DNA of 64,000 nucleotides from SIG454 sp045646365 (GCA_045646365.1 JAZRKP010000075.1:1-64000); one strand, 5' to 3'. Shown: positions 27,816-37,442, counted from the stretch's first letter. Program-made: numbers and translations. Notes: generated from the letters alone by a model not told the origin.

Positions 27816-28517
27816 TTATCCTAATATTTCAAGGTTTGTGCCGTAGAAGATGTCGTCTTGATTACTCATCATTTTACAGAATTCTTCAAACATTTCCCAT
27901 CTTTCGGGGAAAATATCAAATTCATAAGAATGTCCCCAAATATAGAATACCTGCGGAGTGTCCGCTTTTAATTCGAGAAATTCTCTGCCTTTATCAAAAA
28001 GCAAATCCCATTTTCCGTGATGATGGATTGTGCCTTTATATTGATAAAGGTCCGGATACGGGTCAAAAGACAAGGTTGTTGTTATGGTTCTTGCATATTT
28101 TATAGGTGTGTTGTTTTTTATAAGCTCTGCTGTGCGGTCATTGCAGTTTACGCCTCCGCAAGGATAAGCCATTCCCAAAACTTCGTATCCGACAAGCTCT
28201 GAAAGATTAAGTCTGTCTTGCTCAACCTGGCGGATAACTTCCTTGTCGTCTTCAATCGTTGTAAGATTAGGGTGAGTCAGAGTGTGAACTGCAACCTCGT
28301 GGCCTGCGTAAATATGCTTTACATCCTGAGGGTTAACCTTATTGTGGCTGATTGGCTTGTCGTTAATCATAAGCTGACCTTCCTTGCCTAAAAGCTCAGA
28401 GTTCAGGTTAAAAGTACATTTCAGGTTGTACTTATTAAAAATTTCTATAAGCCGTATGTCCTGAGTAACTCCGTCGTCGTAACTGAAGGTGATTGCTTTG
28501 TTTTTTCCGTTAAACAT
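27816..28517 (-). CDS. Polysaccharide deacetylase family protein (NodB/CE4)
   Basis: The product has 233 residues with a NodB-type catalytic domain and no signal peptide. Motif 1 is FSYDDG, with the catalytic and metal Asp pair. Motif 2 is HTLTHPNL, with the two metal His. MAYPCGG follows as motif 3. Short cytoplasmic members of this group may act on sugars or small substrates rather than on wall polymers. AGGAGG precedes the ATG at 28517. It lies 12 nt downstream of an SGNH hydrolase gene, and the pair suggests removal of acetyl groups from a carbohydrate. Confidence 0.85.
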   Translation of the reverse strand: MFNGKNKAITFSYDDGVTQDIRLIEIFNKYNLKCTFNLNSELLGKEGQLMINDKPISHNKVNPQDVKHIYAGHEVAVHTLTHPNLTTIEDDKEVIRQVEQDRLNLSELVGYEVLGMAYPCGGVNCNDRTAELIKNNTPIKYARTITTTLSFDPYPDLYQYKGTIHHHGKWDLLFDKGREFLELKADTPQVFYIWGHSYEFDIFPERWEMFEEFCKMMSNQDDIFYGTNLEILG

Positions 28518-28528
28518 TTCTTATCCTC

Positions 28529-29209
28529 CTAAAGATATTTTTCTACTTTATCAAAAATTAGCTTTGCTATATTTTCCATTCCCAAATCCCCGGGGTGTGC
28601 TGCAACTCCGCTATGCTCATATAATCCGTCAGCACGCATCTCTGACCTCTCGCCCAAGTCTCCAAGATAGATAAAATCATAGCCGTTTTCATCTGCAAGA
28701 GTTTTAAGAACACTGTCAGCCGGATGTTTCCAGAAGCTTGAGGCAATAATAATTTTTGCATCTTTTTTTGTGTTTAAGTACGAAATGAATTTTAAGTATT
28801 CTTTCTTAAAAACATCAGCATCAAAATCTGTGTGTGGGCAGTTTTCGACAATTCTCAGAATGATAATATCAGCTCCAAATTCCGATGCCAGGGCGAACAA
28901 ATCAAACTGAGAAGAACCGCATTTATAGTTTCTTTCCCAATCTGCCGCCTGACAAATACAAAATGTTGAATCAGGAGATTTCGGGAGAATAAGTTTTTCA
29001 AGCAGGTGGACATAGTCCTTGTCCTTTGAAGATGCCGCCATACCCCAATCACCAAACCAACCGATGTCTGCTTTTGGTGAGTGGCGTGTAATGGAGTTAC
29101 CCACAATCAAAATTCGCTTTCCTGAATTTTCTTCATATTCAAAAGTAATTCTCGGATTTTTACCAAGCTGGTTATCCGCTTTAACTGTGTTTTTATCAAT
29201 CTGTGCCAT
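28529..29209 (-). CDS. SGNH/GDSL-type hydrolase
   Basis: The product has 226 residues with no signal peptide. Block I reads VGNSIT with the nucleophile Ser near 39. The late AAHPGDLG block carries the catalytic His. Such enzymes are esterases, often deacetylating carbohydrates. I chose ATG at 29209 (protein starting MAQIDKN) because AGGAG lies 8 nt upstream; the frame stays open 26 codons further upstream but without a ribosome site. It is the first gene of a two-gene minus-strand operon with the NodB-domain gene. Confidence 0.8.
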   Translation of the reverse strand: MAQIDKNTVKADNQLGKNPRITFEYEENSGKRILIVGNSITRHSPKADIGWFGDWGMAASSKDKDYVHLLEKLILPKSPDSTFCICQAADWERNYKCGSSQFDLFALASEFGADIIILRIVENCPHTDFDADVFKKEYLKFISYLNTKKDAKIIIASSFWKHPADSVLKTLADENGYDFIYLGDLGERSEMRADGLYEHSGVAAHPGDLGMENIAKLIFDKVEKYL

Positions 29210-29241
29210 AATCATCGCTCCTACTACATCGTTCCTTAACA

Positions 29242-29270
29242 ATTCTAACATAATTTTACATATTTGTAAA
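29242..29270 (-). promoter_or_regulatory. Promoter of the SGNH-deacetylase operon
   Basis: On the minus strand: TTTACA (29270-29265), 17-nt spacer, TAGAAT (29247-29242). Confidence 0.65.
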
Positions 29271-29317
29271 TAGAAAAAATTACTCATTTTAAATGAACTA
29301 CTTGTTATAATTGACTA

Positions 29318-29346
29318 TTGAAAAAATTCCGAAAATGTGATAAAAT
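29318..29346 (+). promoter_or_regulatory. Promoter of the stalk-domain protein gene
   Basis: TTGAAA (29318-29323), 17-nt spacer, TAAAAT (29341-29346) with TGA before the -10. About 95 nt of leader follows. Confidence 0.7.
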
Positions 29347-29445
29347 GAAGTTGTAGGCAGTCAACTTAAGGTGTATATGATTTCTTTGTTTCAAACCTAC
29401 TGGGGCTAATATCACAGAAGTAAATTCTTAGGAGTGATGAAAAAT

Positions 29446-31041
29446 ATGAAGAAGTTATTTATTAGTTTTATATTGCTTATGTTACTTGCAGTTACAACTT
29501 CGGCAGAGCAGATTGATTCGAGCATTATTGAGTATACATCAGAATATATTAATTTTTATAAGGTGAAAACCAATGATGCTTCATACTATTTAACAGATAA
29601 AGAGTATAATATAATACTTGGACCTTTTAAAAGTGTTTATTCAGAATATTATGACAGTTGGATTCATTGTATAAATCCTGATAATTCCGAAATATTGTAT
29701 GATGAGGAGCTAAATGAGCTTGCATCTGTTCCGGCCGGAGGGTATATCTGTATGCCCGAAAACGGAATGTATGGTTTAAGTAAAACAAACAGGAGTGTAG
29801 ATGAAATTCGGGATTTTCAGCTTTTTGATTTGAAAACAAATGAACTTTTGTCTACTCCCGGTTACTTTGTCTACTACTATTTAGAAGAACAGAATGAGAA
29901 AATGGCAATCCTAAAAGATGGTAAGTATGCTATAATAAACAAGTATGGTGAATATTTGACCGACTTTATTTTTGATGAAATAAAACAAAGATTTAGTTTT
30001 CGTGACATGTTTCCCGAACTATATATGATAGTAGTAATGGATGGAGAAGAAAAATATTTGAATTGGGATTTGGATGTTATTGACATTGATAATTATCAAG
30101 GTCGACACTTTATTACGCTTTGGAGTGATATGAATACGCTGTATAAGCGGGATGCAAATTTTAAGATTGTATATAGCAAAGAAAAACAGGCTGTTTATAA
30201 TTCGGCAACTCAAAAGTTGATTGTTCCTTTTGAGAATGGATATACATTTAAATATCATAATTCAGATGGTTTTACTTTTACGGGAGAAAATGAAGAAGGA
30301 TTTAAAGGGTTGTTTGATAATGATGGAAATTTGATATTAGATTTTGAATATGAGAGTATAGCACATACTATACTTCCTGAAATTATCTCTGTTACAAAAA
30401 ATGGTGAAAGTATGTTCTATCATTTAACGCGTAAGGAGTATATACCAAATGTTTATGGAGAAATTGTGGACAAGGGCTTGGTTATTTATACAGAATACGA
30501 AAATAGACAAATAATCGGAGCTCCTGTAGGATATGGTAACAAGTATATGGAAAGCGTGCCGATTTCTTCACGGATACTCAACTTTGCGGGACACGATATA
30601 ATGGGGACAGAATATAAATATGTAACTTACGAGGGAGCAGTATTTATGGAGGATACTGATGGAGATAGAAAAGGCGATATTCCTATAGATGTAAATCGCA
30701 ATTTTGCAATTATTAATCTTAATGGAGATTATCTGGATTTTGACGGCGTGATTGTAGAAGGTAGAACGATGGTGCCGGTCAGAGAGATAACGGAAGAGTT
30801 TGGAGGAGAGGTTTTGTGGGACGGAAATCAAAATTTAGCAATTATGAAAATTGATGGTCAGGAAGTTATAATAACGGCTGAAAGCAATGAAATAACTGTT
30901 AATGGTGTAAGCGTCATGCTTGATGTTCCGGCGAAACTGATAAATAACAAAATGATGATTCCTATTCGAAAACTGGCAGAATTACTTAGAGCTGAGGTTG
31001 ACTGGGATGGAGTGTTAAAATGTGTATATATAAGAAGATAA
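29446..31041 (+). CDS. Secreted WG-repeat-like protein with copper amine oxidase N stalk domain
   Basis: The product has 531 residues. A signal peptide reads MKKLFISFILLMLLAVTTSA. The body (~25-370) has repeats resembling WG repeats, such as KYAIINKYGEYL and FKGLFDNDGNLILDFEYE. The C-terminal ~110 residues form a copper amine oxidase N-terminal (stalk) domain, seen in VEGRTMVPVREITEEFGGEV and NNKMMIPIRKLAELL. This domain is a frequent exported module in Clostridia. I chose ATG 29446; AGGAG lies 11 nt upstream and the earlier GTG/ATG codons overlap or crowd it. Codons are more AT-rich than in neighbouring genes. The function is unknown. Confidence 0.75.
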   Translation: MKKLFISFILLMLLAVTTSAEQIDSSIIEYTSEYINFYKVKTNDASYYLTDKEYNIILGPFKSVYSEYYDSWIHCINPDNSEILYDEELNELASVPAGGYICMPENGMYGLSKTNRSVDEIRDFQLFDLKTNELLSTPGYFVYYYLEEQNEKMAILKDGKYAIINKYGEYLTDFIFDEIKQRFSFRDMFPELYMIVVMDGEEKYLNWDLDVIDIDNYQGRHFITLWSDMNTLYKRDANFKIVYSKEKQAVYNSATQKLIVPFENGYTFKYHNSDGFTFTGENEEGFKGLFDNDGNLILDFEYESIAHTILPEIISVTKNGESMFYHLTRKEYIPNVYGEIVDKGLVIYTEYENRQIIGAPVGYGNKYMESVPISSRILNFAGHDIMGTEYKYVTYEGAVFMEDTDGDRKGDIPIDVNRNFAIINLNGDYLDFDGVIVEGRTMVPVREITEEFGGEVLWDGNQNLAIMKIDGQEVIITAESNEITVNGVSVMLDVPAKLINNKMMIPIRKLAELLRAEVDWDGVLKCVYIRR

Positions 31042-31110
31042 AATTTATTACATCTTTTCTATCACCTAATTATAAAATTATAAAGTAAATTAAGTTAAGG
31101 AAGTGTTTTT

Positions 31111-31644
31111 ATGTCTAATATCTGGCACGATATTTCACCAAAGAGAATAAACGCAGACGACTTTATCTGTGTTATTGAAATTTCAAAGGGCAGTAAGAAG
31201 AAATATGAACTTGATAAAGAAACAGGGTATCTTATGCTTGACAGAATTTTGCATACATCAACGCATTATCCTGCGAACTATGGCTTTATTCCGAGAACAT
31301 ACGGGGATGATAATGACCCGCTTGATGTTCTTTTGCTTTGCTCGGAACAGATTGAGCCTATGACTCTTGTTCGTGCTTATCCGATTGGCGTTATTTCTAT
31401 GATGGACAACGGTAGAAACGACGAAAAAATTATCGCTATTCCGTTTAATGACCCTAACTATAATGTGTATAAGGATATTGGCGAGCTACCGAAACATGTA
31501 TTTGATGAAATGAGCCATTTCTTTACGGTTTATAAAAACCTTGAGCATAAAGATACGGCAGTAAATGAGGTCAGCAACAGAGAAGAATCTATAAGAGTTA
31601 TTGAAAAAGCTATTGACGACTATGTGGAAAAATTTTGTAAATAG
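31111..31644 (+). CDS. ppa: Inorganic pyrophosphatase (family I)
   Basis: Cytosolic enzyme of 177 residues that hydrolyses pyrophosphate to phosphate and so drives biosynthetic reactions. The family I signature DNDPLDVLLL carries the metal-binding aspartates. EISKGSKKKYELDK and HYPANYGFIPRTYGDD are the usual substrate-binding blocks. Length matches bacterial family I enzymes. TAAGGAAG lies upstream of the ATG. The sialidase-like gene follows after 19 nt, perhaps in the same transcript. Confidence 0.95.
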   Translation: MSNIWHDISPKRINADDFICVIEISKGSKKKYELDKETGYLMLDRILHTSTHYPANYGFIPRTYGDDNDPLDVLLLCSEQIEPMTLVRAYPIGVISMMDNGRNDEKIIAIPFNDPNYNVYKDIGELPKHVFDEMSHFFTVYKNLEHKDTAVNEVSNREESIRVIEKAIDDYVEKFCK

Positions 31645-31663
31645 TCAGTAGAGGGAGTGGAGC

Positions 31664-32743
31664 ATGGAAAGATATTTGATTGCTGATTTTTCTCAAATGG
31701 AGAATATTGAGAAAAAATACGGCAGAGAGCCTGTTATTGCGGTTATGCCTGACGGAACCCTGGTCTGTATTATGATAACGGGCGGACCTACTGAGCCGCA
31801 TAATGATAATGTTGTTGTTATTTGCAGAAGTTATGACGGTGGGGTAAACTGGACAAAACCTGAAATTTTATTCAGCCACGAAGACAGAGGAGTTTGGGCA
31901 ACGGAGATTTATATGGGCTATGACAGACCTATGATGGTTGTTCATACCTATAATGCTGATTGTCCTTATAAGGAACTGCAGACCTTTGTTTCTTATACCT
32001 CAGATAACGGTAAAACATGGGATAAGCCTGAGATGATAGCTCCTTATGCAAATGGTATGAGCTTAAGAGCGGGAATAAAAATGAGCAATGGAGAAACTCT
32101 TTTTCCTGTATATCACACATTATTCAACGATGGATTTAAGAAGTTCCCAAAACTGGGAGAGAAAGGATTCTGGAAGGGAGCACAACATATTTGCGGAGTT
32201 ATTGTTTCTTCGGATAACGGAAAAAGCTATACTCCTTATGGTGATTTCAGAATTGATTCGGATTTCCTTAATAAAAAAGCAGTTGACGACAGTAAAAATA
32301 TAGGAACAGCGGTTGATTTGTGGGAGCCTGCCTGCGTTGAGGCGGAGGATGGGCATATCGTTATGTATATGCGTGACAGCAGTTATGCTTATATAAATTG
32401 TGCGGAAAGCTTTGACTATGGCAGAACATGGGAGCATAAGGGGAGTATTGATATTCCAAATGCTAATACAAAGATAACCCTTGTTAAGGTTAATGGGAAA
32501 ATCTTGCTCATATCAAATGTTTACAGTAGCTTTAAGTTTGATGAAAGAAAAAATCTTCAGATTCAGGTAAGCGAAGACGGATGCCGTACCTGGAAATTCT
32601 TATGCCATATTGACGATAAGGATAAGGCTTATTTCTATCCTCATTCAGCGGTTGATTATAAGAATAAAATTTTATATGTGTCTTATGAAGATGCTGTAAA
32701 ACACTACATCAATAAATATACTTTTGAAGAACTTGGGTTATAA
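31664..32743 (+). CDS. Sialidase-like BNR-repeat (beta-propeller) protein
   Basis: The product has 359 residues with a six-bladed propeller pattern. It has about five Asp-box motifs of the S.D.G..W type: SYDGGVNW, SDNGKTW, SDNGKSY, SFDYGRTW and SEDGCRTW. These are shared by sialidases and other BNR-repeat glycoside hydrolases. No signal peptide is seen, so it would act in the cytoplasm on imported glycans, or it is not a true sialidase. GGGAG precedes the ATG. No sialic acid catabolic genes are nearby. Confidence 0.8.
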   Translation: MERYLIADFSQMENIEKKYGREPVIAVMPDGTLVCIMITGGPTEPHNDNVVVICRSYDGGVNWTKPEILFSHEDRGVWATEIYMGYDRPMMVVHTYNADCPYKELQTFVSYTSDNGKTWDKPEMIAPYANGMSLRAGIKMSNGETLFPVYHTLFNDGFKKFPKLGEKGFWKGAQHICGVIVSSDNGKSYTPYGDFRIDSDFLNKKAVDDSKNIGTAVDLWEPACVEAEDGHIVMYMRDSSYAYINCAESFDYGRTWEHKGSIDIPNANTKITLVKVNGKILLISNVYSSFKFDERKNLQIQVSEDGCRTWKFLCHIDDKDKAYFYPHSAVDYKNKILYVSYEDAVKHYINKYTFEELGL

Positions 32744-32753
32744 AAAGTTATAT

Positions 32754-32792
32754 GAAAACACCCCGAAAGATATCCTCTTTCGGGGTGTTTTC
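32754..32792. terminator. Bidirectional terminator
   Basis: GAAAACACCCCGAAAG (32754-32769) pairs with CTTTCGGGGTGTTTTC (32777-32792). It ends both the sialidase-like gene and the minus-strand kinase gene. Confidence 0.9.
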
Positions 32793-32797
32793 AATGT

Positions 32798-34138
32798 TTA
32801 CAGAACATCTTTTTTGATTTTGGGGAACGAAATAGTGAAAGTTGTTCCTTTGTTTTCGTGGCTTTCAAGATTTATTGTTGCACCGTGACGCTGGGCGATA
32901 TGTTTAACAATGGAAAGACCAAGCCCCGTTCCGCCGATTTTCTTGGAGTGGCTTTTGTCAACACGGAAAAATCTTTCGTAAATTCGGTCAAAATATTTTT
33001 CGGGAATACCGATTCCTGTATCTTTGACACAAACCGTACTGTCGGATATTTCAATAGAAACACTTCCCTGAGGTCGATTATATTTTATTGCATTATCTGT
33101 AAGATTGTAGACAAGTTCAGTAATTTGGCTGATATCGCCGATGATTGGCGTGCTTTCTCCTGAAACTGTAAGAGTGATTTCGTTTCGCTCCGCACGGTGG
33201 CTAAGCCGTTCTTTGACCTCAGAGGCAATCTCCGTAAGATTGATTTCGGTGAAATCGTCAGAACTGTTTTCCTCGTCAAGTCGGGAAAGCTTCATTATGT
33301 CGTCAACAAGCGAAATGAGTCGTGTTGTTTCGTGTTCGATTTTCCCCATAAAGTTTGAAATATCTTCGGGTTTTGCAATTCCCGTATTTATAATTTGTGA
33401 ATATCCTAAAATTGTCGTGAGCGGAGTTTTAAGCTCGTGGGACACATTTGCGGAAAATTCACGGCGGATTTTTTCACTCTTTTCCAGCTCGCTCACATCA
33501 AAGGCAAGCATAATAACAGAGCTGACAAGTCCTTTGTCAATGGCAGGGCTTAGGAAAATCTGGTAAGATTTATCGTCAATCTTTTCGGTTATAATGGCTT
33601 TTCCGCCTGAGCAGGCGTGTTCGATTGCTTCGTATATTTCAAGGTTTGATGAGATGCTTGAGAAATTATCGCCGATAACACGGCTGTCTGCACCGAAAAT
33701 TTTCTCCGCACTGGAATTCATCGACAGAATTTTTCCGTCTCCGTCAAAAACAATAAGTCCCTCCGACATACTTTCGCCGACCACATACAGACGGCTTTTC
33801 TGCCTTTTAACACGGTCAATCTGACGGGCGATTTCTCTGTTCTGGATTTCAATTCTCTCAACCAGCGGTGCAATTTCGGGATATACATTTGTATGAGTCA
33901 GGGCGGACATATCAATATCACGGGCAGGACTCACAAGACGGTCAGAAAGAAGAGATGCGATTAAAGCGGAGGTGAGCAATATCCCTATTATAATAAGAAA
34001 GACGGGAATTATTATTTTGACAACATAGTTTCCGCTTTGTATATCTGTGCCGTAGAACACTCCGAGCATACAGAATGCCGTGAGAATAATACAGACGGAA
34101 GAACAAATAAACATATATTTAATTGCTTTTTTCAGCAT
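32798..34138 (-). CDS. Sensor histidine kinase, PhoR-like
   Basis: The product has 446 residues with two N-terminal membrane helices (~8-30 and ~40-62) and almost no extracellular loop. A juxtamembrane segment and a PAS domain (~110-205) follow. HisKA contains VSHELKTPLTTILGYSQ (phospho-His near 234), and HATPase_c has RFFRVDKSHSKKIGGTGLGL. This is the PhoR-type layout. GGAGATGAT lies upstream of the ATG. It starts 4 nt after ruvC ends, an unusual partner, and no response regulator is adjacent. Confidence 0.9.
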   Translation of the reverse strand: MLKKAIKYMFICSSVCIILTAFCMLGVFYGTDIQSGNYVVKIIIPVFLIIIGILLTSALIASLLSDRLVSPARDIDMSALTHTNVYPEIAPLVERIEIQNREIARQIDRVKRQKSRLYVVGESMSEGLIVFDGDGKILSMNSSAEKIFGADSRVIGDNFSSISSNLEIYEAIEHACSGGKAIITEKIDDKSYQIFLSPAIDKGLVSSVIMLAFDVSELEKSEKIRREFSANVSHELKTPLTTILGYSQIINTGIAKPEDISNFMGKIEHETTRLISLVDDIMKLSRLDEENSSDDFTEINLTEIASEVKERLSHRAERNEITLTVSGESTPIIGDISQITELVYNLTDNAIKYNRPQGSVSIEISDSTVCVKDTGIGIPEKYFDRIYERFFRVDKSHSKKIGGTGLGLSIVKHIAQRHGATINLESHENKGTTFTISFPKIKKDVL

Positions 34139-34142
34139 AATA

Positions 34143-34640
34143 TCATCTCCATTTTAAAGAGTTAGTAAGGCTTCCAGAAGAATGAGCGTGGCAGATTGCT
34201 ATTGCAAGTGCGTCAGCGGTGTCGTCAGGCTTTGGAATTTTTGGCAAATTCAAAAGTGCCTTAACCATTTGTTGAACCTGTCCCTTTTCCGCTCTGCCAT
34301 AGCCAACAACTGCCTGCTTGACCTGAAGAGGAGTGTATTCAAAAATCGGAACATTATTATTCATTGCGGAAAGAAGAATTATTCCGCGTGCCTGGGCAAC
34401 ATTTATGGCAGTTTTCTGGTTACTGTTAAAAAACAGTTCCTCAATCGCCATAGCATCAGGCTTTGTTCGTTCTATGATTTCACAAACTCCGTCATAGATT
34501 TTTTTGAAGCGGATAAACATATCCTCTCCTGCGTTGGTTGTAACCGCACCATATTCGATTGTCTTAAAATGGTTGCCTTCGTGGTCAATAACTCCATAGC
34601 CGACAATGGCAAAACCTGGGTCAATACCGAGTATTTTCAT
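34143..34640 (-). CDS. ruvC: Holliday junction endodeoxyribonuclease RuvC
   Basis: The product has 165 residues. It resolves Holliday junctions with RuvAB during recombinational repair. The catalytic acids are visible: Asp7 in LGIDPGFAIVGYG, Glu in AIEELFFN, and the late Asp residues in KPDDTADALAIA. GAGGGAG precedes the ATG. The usual ruvA and ruvB partners are not adjacent; the PhoR-like kinase gene follows instead. Confidence 0.95.
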   Translation of the reverse strand: MKILGIDPGFAIVGYGVIDHEGNHFKTIEYGAVTTNAGEDMFIRFKKIYDGVCEIIERTKPDAMAIEELFFNSNQKTAINVAQARGIILLSAMNNNVPIFEYTPLQVKQAVVGYGRAEKGQVQQMVKALLNLPKIPKPDDTADALAIAICHAHSSGSLTNSLKWR

Positions 34641-34710
34641 AAAAACTCCCTCTTATCTTTGGTATATACAATAAAAATTGCACAAAATTGCAAAAAAATC
34701 AAAAATCATA

Positions 34711-34739
34711 TTGAAAACCAATGAATAATGTTGTATAAT
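34711..34739 (+). promoter_or_regulatory. argGH promoter
   Basis: TTGAAA (34711-34716), 17-nt spacer, TATAAT (34734-34739). The spacer contains TGAATAAT, resembling half of an arginine-repressor box; a matching half is not clear. Confidence 0.7.
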
Positions 34740-34798
34740 AAAAACATTGTATCACAATTTGTTAATTTTTTCAATATTTAAAATAGGAGGAATTTATA

Positions 34799-36013
34799 AT
34801 GGCAAAAGAAAAGGTTGTTCTTGCTTATTCAGGTGGTCTTGATACATCTATCATTATCAACTGGCTTATCGAGAATTATGGTTATGAGGTTATCGCAGTA
34901 TGCGGTGATGTTGGACAGGGTAAGGAAACAGACGGTCTTGAAGAAAGAGCAATAAAAAGCGGTGCTTCAAAGTGCTACATAGAGGACCTTCGTGATGAAT
35001 ATGTTAAAGACTTTATCTTCCCAACTCTTAAAGCAGGTGCAGTTTATGAGGATAAGTATCTCTTAGGTACATCCCATGCCCGCCCGATTATCGCAAAGAG
35101 ATTGGTTGAAATCGCTCTTAAGGAAGGCGCAACAGCAATCTGCCACGGTGCAACAGGTAAAGGTAATGACCAGGTTCGTTTCGAACTTACAATAAAGGCT
35201 CTTGCTCCACATCTCAAGATTATAGCTCCTTGGAGAATCTGGGATATTAAGTCAAGAGAAGACGCTATTGATTATGCTGAAGCACACGGAATCGAAATTC
35301 CTGTAACTAAAAAGGATTTATATTCCCGTGACAGAAACATCTGGCACATAAGCCATGAGGGTATGGACCTTGAAGACCCTGCAAATATGCCACAGTATGA
35401 AGATTTATTGAAGCTTGGCGTTTCTCCGAAGCAGGCTCCGGATGAACCTACTTTCGTTACAATCGGCTTTGAAAAGGGTGAACCTGTATCTTTGGACGGA
35501 GAAAAGCTTTCTCCTCGTCAGCTCGTTGAAAAGCTTAACGAAATCGGCGGTGCTAACGGAATCGGTATAACAGACATTGTTGAGGACAGACTTGTTGGTA
35601 TGAAATCAAGAGGCGTTTATGAAACACCGGGCGGTTCAATCCTTTATGCAGCACACCGTGAACTCGAATACCTCTGCCTTGACAGACAGACTCAGTCATT
35701 TAAACACGGCGTTGCAAATAAGTTTGCAGAACTCGTTTATGACGGTCTCTGGTATACTCCGCTTCGTGAAGCCCTCTCTGCTTTCGTTGACAGCACACAG
35801 GAAACTGTTACAGGTGAAGTTAAACTTATGCTTTATAAGGGTAACATCATAAATGCAGGAACAAAATCTCCATATTCATTGTATAATGAAGAAATTGCAA
35901 GCTTTGGCGATAGCCGTGAGCTTTATAGCCATAAGGATGCTGAAGGATTTATCAATCTCTTTGGTCTTCCGCTCAAAGTTAGGGCATTGATGGAACAGGA
36001 ACAGAATAAATAA
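34799..36013 (+). CDS. argG: Argininosuccinate synthase
   Basis: ATP-dependent ligase of 404 residues joining citrulline and aspartate, the penultimate step of arginine synthesis. The N-terminal PP-loop reads AYSGGLDTS (residues 9-17). GATGKGNDQVRFE and the SREDAIDYAEAHGI region are also typical. AGGAGG lies 8 nt before the ATG at 34799. argH follows after a 63-nt gap that holds a strong hairpin. Confidence 0.97.
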   Translation: MAKEKVVLAYSGGLDTSIIINWLIENYGYEVIAVCGDVGQGKETDGLEERAIKSGASKCYIEDLRDEYVKDFIFPTLKAGAVYEDKYLLGTSHARPIIAKRLVEIALKEGATAICHGATGKGNDQVRFELTIKALAPHLKIIAPWRIWDIKSREDAIDYAEAHGIEIPVTKKDLYSRDRNIWHISHEGMDLEDPANMPQYEDLLKLGVSPKQAPDEPTFVTIGFEKGEPVSLDGEKLSPRQLVEKLNEIGGANGIGITDIVEDRLVGMKSRGVYETPGGSILYAAHRELEYLCLDRQTQSFKHGVANKFAELVYDGLWYTPLREALSAFVDSTQETVTGEVKLMLYKGNIINAGTKSPYSLYNEEIASFGDSRELYSHKDAEGFINLFGLPLKVRALMEQEQNK

Positions 36014-36021
36014 TTACGGAT

Positions 36022-36046
36022 TTACGGCAGAGTTTCTCTGCCGTAA
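36022..36046 (+). promoter_or_regulatory. Intercistronic hairpin between argG and argH
   Basis: TTACGGCAGAG (36022-36032) and CTCTGCCGTAA (36036-36046) form a perfect 11-bp stem with a 3-nt loop. No T-run follows, so it more likely stabilises or partitions the mRNA than ends it. Confidence 0.6.
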
Positions 36047-36076
36047 TCTTTAGGGAAAGTAAGGAGAGAACGCTAT

Positions 36077-37438
36077 ATGAAACTGTGGGGCGGAAGATTT
36101 TCCAAATCAACAGATAAAAGTGTTGACGATTTCAATTCGTCAATCAGATTCGACCAAAGAATGTACCGTCAGGATATAACGGGAAGTATCGCTCATGCAA
36201 AAATGCTTGGGAAACAGGGGATTATCGAGAAGAGCGAAAGCGATTTGATTGTTAAAACTCTTGGGGAAATCTTAACGGACATTGAAAACGGTAAGGTTGA
36301 GTTTCTTATTGACGCAGAAGATATTCATATGAATGTTGAAACTATTCTTATTTCAAGAATAGGTGATACGGGAAAAAGACTTCACACAGGCAGAAGCCGT
36401 AATGACCAGGTGGCTCTGGATGTCAGAATGTATCTTCGTGATGAAGCTGACGAGCTTGATGCTATGCTTGGGGATTTGCTTGATGTGATTTTGTCTGTTG
36501 CTGAAGAGAATTTAGAGACGATTATGCCTGGCTACACTCATTTGCAGAAGGCTCAGCCAATAACTCTTGCTCATCATTTTATGGCATATTATGAAATGTT
36601 TAAAAGAGACAGAGAAAGGCTTTGTGACTGGAGAAAAAGGGTTAATGTTATGCCGCTCGGAAGCGGTGCTTTAGCAGGCACAACTTATCCTCTTGACCGT
36701 GAGTTTGTTGCATCGGAACTTGGGTTTGACTCTGTAACAAAGAATAGTCTTGACGGGGTTTCCGACCGTGATTTTGTATGCGAAATGGCATTTGCTCTTT
36801 CTATGATGATGGTGCATTTAAGTCGTTTTTCTGAGGAAATAATTCTTTGGAGCTCAAATGAGTTTGGGTTTGTTGACTTAGACGATGCGTACAGCACAGG
36901 TTCGTCAATCATGCCACAGAAGAAAAATCCTGATGTTGCTGAACTTGCAAGAGGAAAAGCGGGTAGAGTTTTTGGCGATTTGATGGGACTGCTTACTGTT
37001 ATGAAAGGTCTTCCGCTTGCTTATAACAAGGATATGCAGGAGGACAAGGAGCAGATTTTTGACGCTCTCGACACCGTTAAAATGTGTCTCCCTGTTTTTG
37101 GCGGAATGCTCAAAACTATGAAAATCCGCAAGGATAATATGCTCAGAGGTGCAAAGGGTGGCTTTACCAATGCGACAGATGTGGCGGATTACCTTGTTAA
37201 GAAAGGTCTTCCGTTCCGTGATGCACACGGCGTTGTGGGAAGAATGGTTGCTTACTGCCTCGATAAGGATATGGCTCTTGATGAGTTGTCCTTTGACGAA
37301 TATAAAACATTTTCAGACTTGTTTGAAGAGGATGTTTATGAGGCAATTTCTCTTAAAACCTGCGTGAACTTGAGGACGGTTACAGGCGGACCTGCTTTTG
37401 AAACCGTGAAAAAGGTCATAGATGGTTATAAAAAGTAA
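36077..37438 (+). CDS. argH: Argininosuccinate lyase
   Basis: The product has 453 residues of the fumarase/aspartase superfamily. It cleaves argininosuccinate to arginine and fumarate. The superfamily signature with the catalytic Ser reads GSSIMPQKKNPDV. The N-terminal LWGGRFSKSTD, HTGRSRNDQVALD and GYTHLQKAQPI blocks are as in true ArgH. AAGGAGAG precedes the ATG. It is the second gene of the argGH operon. No other arginine genes lie in the window. Confidence 0.97.
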   Translation: MKLWGGRFSKSTDKSVDDFNSSIRFDQRMYRQDITGSIAHAKMLGKQGIIEKSESDLIVKTLGEILTDIENGKVEFLIDAEDIHMNVETILISRIGDTGKRLHTGRSRNDQVALDVRMYLRDEADELDAMLGDLLDVILSVAEENLETIMPGYTHLQKAQPITLAHHFMAYYEMFKRDRERLCDWRKRVNVMPLGSGALAGTTYPLDREFVASELGFDSVTKNSLDGVSDRDFVCEMAFALSMMMVHLSRFSEEIILWSSNEFGFVDLDDAYSTGSSIMPQKKNPDVAELARGKAGRVFGDLMGLLTVMKGLPLAYNKDMQEDKEQIFDALDTVKMCLPVFGGMLKTMKIRKDNMLRGAKGGFTNATDVADYLVKKGLPFRDAHGVVGRMVAYCLDKDMALDELSFDEYKTFSDLFEEDVYEAISLKTCVNLRTVTGGPAFETVKKVIDGYKK

Positions 37439-37442
37439 AATC

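Noticed and set aside
28529..29287. SGNH hydrolase starting at 29287
   Set aside because: The first 26 codons lack a ribosome site and cross the predicted promoter; ATG 29209 has AGGAG at 8 nt.
34717..34745. Arginine-repressor box in the argG promoter
   Set aside because: Only one TGAATAAT half-site is clear; without a matching half it is not called as an operator.
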